A stretch of DNA of 64,000 nucleotides. Origin: Arabidopsis thaliana (Eukaryota; Streptophyta; Magnoliopsida; Brassicales; Brassicaceae). A program made the position numbers and the translations under genes. Under the pieces are notes generated by a model. The model made no database searches. It was not told the origin of the DNA and was given only the letters and a program-made list of their open reading frames with translations. The stretch lies in the NCBI RefSeq assembly GCF_000001735.4, contig NC_003076.8, forward strand, positions 24,617,835 through 24,681,834. Reading direction: 5' to 3'. This document shows positions 57,449 through 64,000 of this stretch, piece after piece. Position 1 is the first letter of the stretch. Each line of letters opens with the position of its first letter.

Positions 57449-57502
57449 ATGGATAAAGGATTAGGTTGGGGGATTAAAAGAGTAGTTTTTGTTTGGTTGT
57501 GA
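57449..57502 (+). other. Upstream ORF candidate in the TOC1 leader
   Basis: ATG at 57449 opens a 17-codon ORF ending TGA at 57502, upstream of the TOC1 ATG. A second, four-codon uORF with a strong context (GCCATGG) starts at 57583. They count only if this leader is not removed by splicing; good intron borders for the leader are not obvious. Confidence 0.4.
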
Positions 57503-57705
57503 GATTACTTGACTTTGTTAAGGGGATAAATTAGGCGACTTTGTAGGGACACTGTACCGAAAAACCCTAGTTCTGATTTGGCCATGGAAGTATCATAGCA
57601 CTTACTATTGTCGGCTTTACTTCTTCTACTTTTGTATAATCCTTTTTTTTCTTAGGTTCTGTGATTAGATATTTTTTTTGTGTGGGTTTAGTTGTTAATC
57701 TGATC

Positions 57706-60342
57706 ATGGATTTGAACGGTGAGTGTAAAGGAGGAGATGGGTTTATTGATAGAAGCAGAGTCAGGATTTTGCTTTGTGACAATGATTCCACGAGTTTGGG
57801 AGAGGTTTTTACTCTCCTTTCAGAGTGTTCTTATCAAGGTATGATTTATAGGTTTGTCCTTGTCTTGTTCCCAAAGTTTCTCTTTTTACTTTGTTATTTT
57901 TTGCTAAGTTGGGATTACTACTTTAGATTGCAGATCTCTTATAGGTTCTTGTCGTCTGGCTTTTTGAGTCAGTATGGTCAGATGTGATCAAGATGACATT
58001 TTTAACCTTTGTTGATTTTAGTACCTTATTGATAGTTTTTGAATGCATCTCTAGTGTGTATTGCTTTCTATTTTTACACTATGCTCAACTGTTTGTTGTT
58101 CAAGACTCAATGATGATATATTGGATGAATTGTTTTTATTCTTTTTGGAATGCAGTGACTGCAGTGAAATCAGCAAGGCAGGTGATTGATGCACTTAATG
58201 CAGAGGGACCTGATATCGATATAATACTGGCGGAAATTGATCTCCCAATGGCTAAGGGTATGAAGATGCTGAGGTACATCACACGAGACAAAGATCTTCG
58301 CAGAATCCCTGTGATAAGTAAGCTGTGTTCTTTGTTGCTCTTCTCGTTTTATTATCTATTCGTGAAGTTGTATCTTCTCTGCTTATCAAAGTGCTTTTGA
58401 CAGCATGATCATTAGCTTTATACTGACTAATCTTATAATATTCTCAATTTAAGTGATGTCGAGGCAAGACGAAGTCCCTGTCGTTGTAAAGTGCTTGAAG
58501 CTAGGTGCAGCTGACTACCTTGTGAAGCCTCTTCGCACCAACGAGCTTCTGAACTTGTGGACACACATGTGGAGAAGAAGACGCATGGTTTGTTTTGCTT
58601 GTCTCAAGTTCTCTCTATTTATCTTACTGTTTTTGAGCAATACTTGATAGCCATATCTCTCAATCTGTCGTCTTCTGAAATAAAAGACCTTGATGCATGA
58701 AGTTAATGCTATTGATTTCATATATTTGTTTTGGCAGCTAGGACTTGCTGAGAAGAATATGTTGAGCTATGATTTTGATCTTGTGGGATCTGATCAAAGT
58801 GATCCAAACACAAATAGTACCAACCTGTTCTCTGACGACACAGATGATAGAAGTCTTAGGTCCACCAACCCACAGAGAGGAAATTTAAGTCACCAGGAAA
58901 ATGAGGTGAGAAAGTATTTGACAGTTTAAAGCCCTCTGAAAATGGAGAAGAACTGATTTTTTAGCTTGCGCTCATGCTTTTGCTGGTAGTGGTCTGTTGC
59001 TACTGCTCCTGTTCATGCTCGTGATGGTGGTCTTGGTGCTGATGGAACAGCCACTTCTTCTCTTGCTGTTACTGCTATAGAGCCTCCATTGGATCATCTT
59101 GCTGGGTCTCACCATGAGCCAATGAAAAGAAATAGTAATCCAGGTGATTGTTTCTCTTTGATGTCTCACTTTCTAATAGCTAGTCTCTAAAAGAACCTTT
59201 GTTTTAGTGAATTCTAATATAGTAGGGGTTTTGCAGCGCAATTTTCTTCAGCACCGAAGAAAAGTAGATTGAAGATCGGAGAGTCCTCTGCTTTCTTTAC
59301 ATATGTCAAATCTACTGTCCTTAGAACTAACGGTCAGGATCCTCCTCTTGTCGATGGAAATGGCTCACTTCATCTTCATCGGGGTTTGGCGGAGAAGTTT
59401 CAAGTGGTGGCTAGTGAAGGGATCAACAACACCAAACAAGCACGCAGAGCAACACCAAAATCTACTGTCCTTAGAACTAACGGTCAGGATCCTCCTCTTG
59501 TCAATGGAAATGGCTCACATCATCTTCATCGGGGTGCGGCGGAAAAGTTTCAAGTGGTGGCTAGTGAAGGGATCAACAACACCAAACAAGCACACAGAAG
59601 TAGAGGGACCGAGCAATACCATTCTCAAGGAGAGACCTTGCAGAATGGCGCCAGCTATCCACATTCCCTTGAGCGGTCACGCACGCTTCCCACATCAATG
59701 GAATCTCATGGTAGGAACTACCAAGAGGGCAATATGAATATTCCCCAAGTTGCTATGAACAGAAGTAAAGATTCGTCTCAAGTTGATGGATCGGGTTTCT
59801 CTGCACCAAATGCCTATCCTTACTATATGCATGGGGTCATGAACCAAGTTATGATGCAATCAGCAGCCATGATGCCTCAATATGGTCATCAAATTCCTCA
59901 TTGCCAACCAAATCATCCGAATGGAATGACGGGATATCCTTACTACCACCACCCAATGAACACATCTTTGCAGCATAGTCAGATGTCTTTACAGAATGGT
60001 CAGATGTCTATGGTTCATCATTCTTGGTCACCGGCAGGAAATCCGCCTTCTAATGAGGTGAGGGTAAATAAACTTGACAGAAGAGAGGAAGCTCTGCTGA
60101 AATTCAGACGTAAAAGGAACCAACGTTGTTTTGATAAGAAGATTAGGTATGTGAATAGGAAACGCCTTGCTGAGAGGAGACCCCGCGTTAAGGGTCAGTT
60201 TGTTAGGAAGATGAACGGCGTGAATGTTGATTTAAATGGACAGCCTGACTCTGCTGACTATGATGACGAGGAAGAGGAGGAAGAAGAAGAAGAAGAGGAG
60301 AACCGGGATTCATCTCCTCAGGATGATGCTTTGGGAACTTGA
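57706..60342 (+). CDS. TOC1: TOC1/APRR1, pseudo-response regulator of the circadian clock
   Basis: Exons 57706-57838, 58156-58317, 58454-58587, 58738-58905, 58990-59143 and 59237-60342 sum to 1857 bp and 618 residues, the length of Arabidopsis TOC1. The N-terminal pseudo-receiver (about 18-136) has the acidic pair LCDND. A Glu replaces the phospho-acceptor Asp ([12 protein letters not shown]), and the conserved Lys is in LVKPL. The C-terminal CCT domain (about 532-575) contains [20 protein letters not shown], with DNA-binding and nuclear-import functions. An acidic Glu run follows. Between them are two 50-residue tandem repeats. TOC1 is the evening repressor of CCA1/LHY and is itself repressed by them. 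PIF7, in this window, is a known partner. Confidence 0.97.
59305..59604 (+). repeat. 150-bp (50-aa) tandem repeat in the TOC1 middle region
   Basis: Two adjacent copies of a unit beginning [14 protein letters not shown] at about 59311 and 59461, ending EGINNTKQA. They are nearly identical (few substitutions, for example DGNGS versus NGNGS). Frame is preserved. A recent in-frame duplication. Confidence 0.95.
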
Positions 60343-60967
60343 AGATACACCAAGAACTGAAAACCGTTGTGTTATACGTATTTGCTTGCATCTTATCAAA
60401 CAACAGAAGATGTTGATCGACTGACACGAAAAAGATGATACTGCTACAGCCAAAAAAACATCGAATATCGAGTTGTCTCTAAGGCAATGTTGGCTCTTGC
60501 GGCTCAACTTTTTGACAGAGCATTGAAAAGCTCTCATTGGGTTTAGCTTAGTTCGTTGATAAACATATAATGTATTTTATCATGTTCACTCACATTCTCT
60601 CAGTAAGTACTCAGATGTATTAACCTTTCTTCTCCTTCCAGTATCATTTACTTGAATCTTGTTTTTCCCTCGCTCTCTCACCTGTGTTTACATATATAAT
60701 TATATATAATCGCTCCATGTCTTCCACCACTAAAGCTTCTGTCTTTCCTCGGAAAAACACAATACAAATGCAATTGTGTCACAGACAAGAAGCATATGAA
60801 AATCTAAATTTGGATTTAAGTTATCTGAAACTAAGAACATAATCAGCTGTATATCTACTGTCAGGAACAACAGTTCTGTGTTTCTTTCATGACTACATAA
60901 ATAAATCTCTACAGTCCACTAAACTCTGATTTCTTTAATTCTCTGTGGTGCTATTGAGTAAGGTCCA
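60343..60967. other. Convergent 3' spacer, TOC1 and NEN2
   Basis: About 625 bp between coding ends, containing both 3' UTRs. TATATATAATTATATATAAT near 60695-60715 is a palindromic AT patch. No gene seen. Confidence 0.5.
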
Positions 60968-63014
60968 CTAATGTATAACAAGCTTTCTAGCAACTAGACG
61001 GATTCCGGCTCTCTGCTGATAATCATATGGCTCCAGAGACAAGAAAGCGTCAAGAACAGTTCTCGGATTCAACAAAGACTCAATCTCTTCAGCCTTGGGG
61101 TTGCTAGAAATGAGTTTCTGAGTAGCAGTAGCTCCAGAGAACTCTTTCTGGTGTATCTCAGCTGCGTACCGATCTATATCTCCATTTAACTCTGTGGGTA
61201 TACTGCACATACAAAGAAATAATCAGGAAAAAAAGCAAATGAAATAAGTAAAGGAGATATATAGGAAAACATACTGTATCCTTGCAGTGGGACAGTTCAG
61301 AAATCCTTTCATTGGAATGACTAGAGGGTTCCAGTCAGAACCACTGCCTGAATCAACAGATATTGTCTGTGCAGCACTGTCGCATTCTTGAAGTACGTTG
61401 CAGAGACTTGGATACAGATCAATTACAAAGTTCAACCTCCGTCTTCCAGCTTTATCCATAAATTTCCCATTGATTCCAAACCGTACTTTCAGACGAGGAC
61501 AATGGAGCTGAAGGGGTCTGTCCCCAAGGAAGAGTTGCAGCTTCATTGTTTGGCTCCCGTCATATAGCGGGACATGAGTTGCTCTGATACTTGAAACAGA
61601 TATTTTATCTAGCTCCATGAATCCTTCCTGGTCACCGGTACCTTCAGAGGCAACAGTCTCAGACTGCTGATTTTGTTCTTCTTCCATGGGAACATCTGAT
61701 TGAAGAACTTCAGGGGCTATTTCGTTCCTCAAAGTGCTCATATCAAATGGATCCGTTTGAGCTTCTGCGGATGAAACAAATGATAAAATAGGTATAGTTG
61801 TCATGTTCTCTCCTGTCTGCTGATCAGTGGGAGATTGCAGAGGAGATTTTTTTATAGTCCTACGCCTTCTTGAACTAGTTTCAGGAGTAGTAGTAGTAAC
61901 CGAGTTCTCTATAAGTTCATCTGGAAGACTTGACTCCTGTTGAAAAATGGCATGTTTCTGAATTAGCTCCTCATAGTTACATCACTAAAATCTATTCTAC
62001 AGAGCGACAGGTACACACAACACACGATAATCCATCTCGAAGAAGTAAAGAGAGCATACCAAGAACAAAACAGTGGCACAATACTTGAGAACCTCGAAGT
62101 TCATCCTTACATCGTCCAGACTCCTTAAGAGATAGAAATAAACATAGTGTACAAAGCATTAGAACTCAACCGGCCTATTAAAACACCGTAATGCAAAAAA
62201 ACTCACATATATAAATTACCTATGCGTCTGGTTTCCAAGTCCAAAGTATGTAGCCAAAGTCGCCATCTGTTCAAACAAAGGCCACAGGAAAACAGAATAA
62301 GGAACCATCAAAACCGCCAAATTCGAATTCCATCAAGCAAATTCAAAATACACAGATGAATATCAATCATGACTCTTTGAGTATACGAGAAGAAACCATC
62401 TCAAAACAATAAACAAGTCAGGACCAGAGAGCAAAATTGTTACCTTCATATCACCAGCTCTTCTCCCAAACCTTTGAGTAAGCAAAGCCAAGGAGTCAAT
62501 GGTGCCCTTTGGCTCTGGTGGATCTCGTCCAATCTCAGCAAATGCTTCTCTTATCCTTGGACAATCGAACTTCAATATGTTATGACCTGCCCATATCCTT
62601 CCTACAATAACCATTAAACCACAACATCAACACACTTGAACAAAACAGGCTCCAAAGTTAACAACTTTGAGCTCGAATTGTGTCCCAAAATTCTTGAAAA
62701 GAAGAGAGTTTCTTCTGTATCTTACCATGGAGAATATCGTAGACGGTGTCGGCGATATCTGCAAAGGTAAGAGCTGATTCGACGTCTTCGCGTTTGATGC
62801 CGTTGCACTTCACGGACCGAGGCGTGATGAGGTTGAGATTAGCAGGACGAACCAGAACAGAGTAGTTTTTCAGCTCCACAAGCTTCTTGGGGCAAACCAG
62901 AATCGATCCAAACTCCAGAATCGCGTACCCCTGACCAACTCGGAACGGAATTGTCGTCTCGACGTCGAAAAAGGCAATCTCTGAACGATCCTCAGCTGGA
63001 GTTAGACCAACCAT
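60968..63014 (-). CDS. NEN2: NEN2-type DEDDh exonuclease
   Basis: Minus-strand exons 62726-63014, 62444-62601, 62220-62266, 62060-62123, 61275-61936 and 60968-61202 (TAG) give 484 residues from ATG 63014. An in-frame ATG at 63023 would add three. The N-terminal exonuclease fold shows the DEDDh residues: Asp and Glu in FFDVETT, the third Asp in AGHNILKFD, and the His and Asp in HRSLDD. The C-terminal 300 residues are plant-specific, with a conserved KLQLFLGDRPLQLHCPRL domain and DAFLSLEPYDYQQRAGIRLV. NEN proteins (NAC45/86-dependent exonuclease-domain proteins) degrade nuclear DNA during sieve-element enucleation. I recall At5g61390. A role for this paralogue is inferred from the family. Confidence 0.9.
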
Positions 63015-63715
63015 TGTTAACATGTAAGATCGAATTGAGCGGAAAATGTGAAAAGGATTCAACTTTTTATCGAAAATGAGCAGAGATTTATATGAAGTAT
63101 GAAGATAACTTGGTAAGGTGGGTTTCCTTTGCCCAATTTGCTAGGAAAAGGCCATCTTCTAAATTTGGCTTCTCTTTCTCAGTCGGTTTCCTCAGGAATT
63201 TCTATATTATTGTTTTGGTTTAGATTCGTTTTACATGTAAAAAAGATTCTTTCTCTCAAATCAAGGGAAAATATATTACTGGTCAAACAATCAAATTTTA
63301 TAACATAAGTACAGAACTAAGTACATTGTGTTGTTTTTACTTTTTAGTGCATCGCCGGATCGCCCCTTAGATTAGATGCTACTTCCTTCGTCTGTAATCA
63401 AAGTCCCTTGACTTATTGACTGAGTTTAACAATTTTGGCTACTTTTCTTACATACCAAAATGCACCAAATTACTTATTTTCACTCTGTTTTAACCTCCTC
63501 ATGTGGCTTCAAATTACTTCTGTAGTCTATATCATTAACATCATTAACATCTATAACGAACATAGATTACGAAGATTAATTTTGGTTATAAGAATTATCT
63601 AATAAACCAATATTAACCGGAATAATAAACCAATGAGAGTACTGTACCATTTACACGAAGAAGAGTAACGTAGTTTTCAGTTTTGACCAGTAGATTCGTA
63701 CAATCTCCTCTCCAG
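63015..63715. promoter_or_regulatory. Divergent promoter region, NEN2 and the PPR gene
   Basis: 700 bp between divergent ATGs. It contains a TTCCTTCGTCTGTAAT stretch near 63383 similar in style to MITE termini, and short CATTAACAT direct repeats near 63533-63550. No gene seen. Confidence 0.5.
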
Positions 63716-64000
63716 ATGTTGAAGCTTCTGCTTCCCCAACATAGAACATCAGTTTACTTGTTCAAGTTTCAATTTTTCAACTTTAGATTCTTATCTCAAT
63801 CTCCTTCTCTGTCAAATTCGGCATCTTCTTTCTCTTCTTCGAGTCTGGCTGAAGCAATACTGAAATGCAGATCAGCGGAAGAAGCGTTCAAGCTGTTCGA
63901 AACGTCTTCGAGATCTCGAGTCTCCAAGTCAAACGATCTTCAATCTTTTTCGGCAGTGATTCATGTTTTAACCGGAGCTCACAAGTATACGCTCGCCAGA
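63716..64000 (+). CDS. PPR protein, N-terminal part (3' end outside the window)
   Basis: ATG 63716 opens an uninterrupted frame to the end of the window, 95 codons without a stop. The first 45 residues are a Phe/Ser/Leu/Arg-rich organelle-targeting sequence (LKLLLPQHRTSVYLFKFQFF). Next come AEAILKCRSAEEAFKLFETS and LQSFSAVIHVLTGAHKYTLA, the helical style that opens P-class PPR arrays. I recall the locus as At5g61400, a PPR protein. The repeats themselves are outside the window. Confidence 0.85.
   Translation, partial: MLKLLLPQHRTSVYLFKFQFFNFRFLSQSPSLSNSASSFSSSSLAEAILKCRSAEEAFKLFETSSRSRVSKSNDLQSFSAVIHVLTGAHKYTLAR

Larger units (their letters stand above)
55638..57705. other. TOC1 promoter and leader, and PPR-gene promoter
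   Basis: About 2.1 kb divergent spacer. The TOC1 side carries an evening element (56978-56986) and paired bZIP sites. The TOC1 leader begins around 57250-57300, includes a CT-rich stretch, and contains two upstream ATGs (57449 and 57583). 56000-56900 is AT-rich with no gene recognised. Confidence 0.6.

Noticed and set aside
59303..59737. 144-codon second-frame ORF inside TOC1
   Set aside because: Alternate frame of the TOC1 tandem repeat; it inherits apparent repetition from the true frame.
63015..63062. Upstream extension of the NEN2 reading frame to position 63062
   Set aside because: It begins at TTG. The first ATG codons in frame are 63023 and 63014, so the extension is not supported.

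Overview
The window is nuclear chromosomal DNA of a flowering plant and I recognise it as Arabidopsis thaliana, lower arm of chromosome 5 (roughly the At5g61190 to At5g61400 interval). The evidence is the gene style (short introns with GT-AG borders, AT-rich spacers, leader introns) and several proteins that match remembered Arabidopsis proteins in order, exon structure and predicted length: SNAP33 (300 aa), PIF7 (366 aa), TOC1/APRR1 (618 aa), the receptor kinase ERULUS/CAP1 (842 aa), GUS1 heparanase-like (539 aa), CYP89A3 and COX5C. Locus numbers and names are from memory. Exon borders were worked out by hand from splice consensus and reading-frame continuity and no transcript was consulted.

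Layout. 1-2052 (+): 3' part of a C2H2 zinc-finger gene. 2622-4247 (+): coiled-coil protein. 6193-7532 (+): SNAP33. 8223-8486 (-): LYR-family ISD11-like protein, sharing a bidirectional promoter with PIA2 (10420-10944, +). 11651-14124 (+): LRR protein built from 72-bp exons. 14460-16763 (-): heparanase-like GUS1. 19275-20765 (+): calmodulin-binding-domain protein. 21039-22605 (-): PIF7. 25791-27076 (-): remorin. 30765-32813 (+): flavin monooxygenase. 33071-34942 (-): DUF863-like protein. 35709-35903 (-): cytochrome c oxidase subunit 5c. 37264-38804 (-): CYP89A3, with a frameshift in this sequence. 39453-42269 (-): AATF/Bfr2-like ribosome biogenesis protein. 44230-45210 (-): multi-pass membrane protein. 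49448-49519 (+): tRNA-Lys(UUU). 50139-52667 (+): ERULUS. 53217-53963 (+): unknown protein. 54174-55637 (-): PPR protein. 57706-60342 (+): TOC1. 60968-63014 (-): NEN2-type exonuclease. 63716-64000 (+): start of a second PPR gene.

Nothing here is an operon. The genes are independent units, many in convergent pairs with short 3' spacers. A functional theme is light and the clock: PIA2 (phytochrome-interacting ankyrin protein), PIF7 (phyB-interacting bHLH) and TOC1 (evening clock repressor) lie within 50 kb, and PIF7 and TOC1 are reported to interact.

Most interesting observations: (1) the leader introns of COX5C and of the AATF-like gene, about 6 kb apart, contain copies of the same roughly 0.67-kb block, with a core much better conserved than its flanks and no conserved reading frame; (2) CYP89A3 lacks one base just after its I-helix; (3) PIF7's start codon is split by an intron; (4) GUS1 has a GC-AG intron carrying a local duplication of the donor region; (5) the COX5C leader has nested inverted and direct repeats; (6) the TOC1 promoter has an evening element and an inverted pair of bZIP-type sites. 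I found no virus, CRISPR array or clearly intact transposon.
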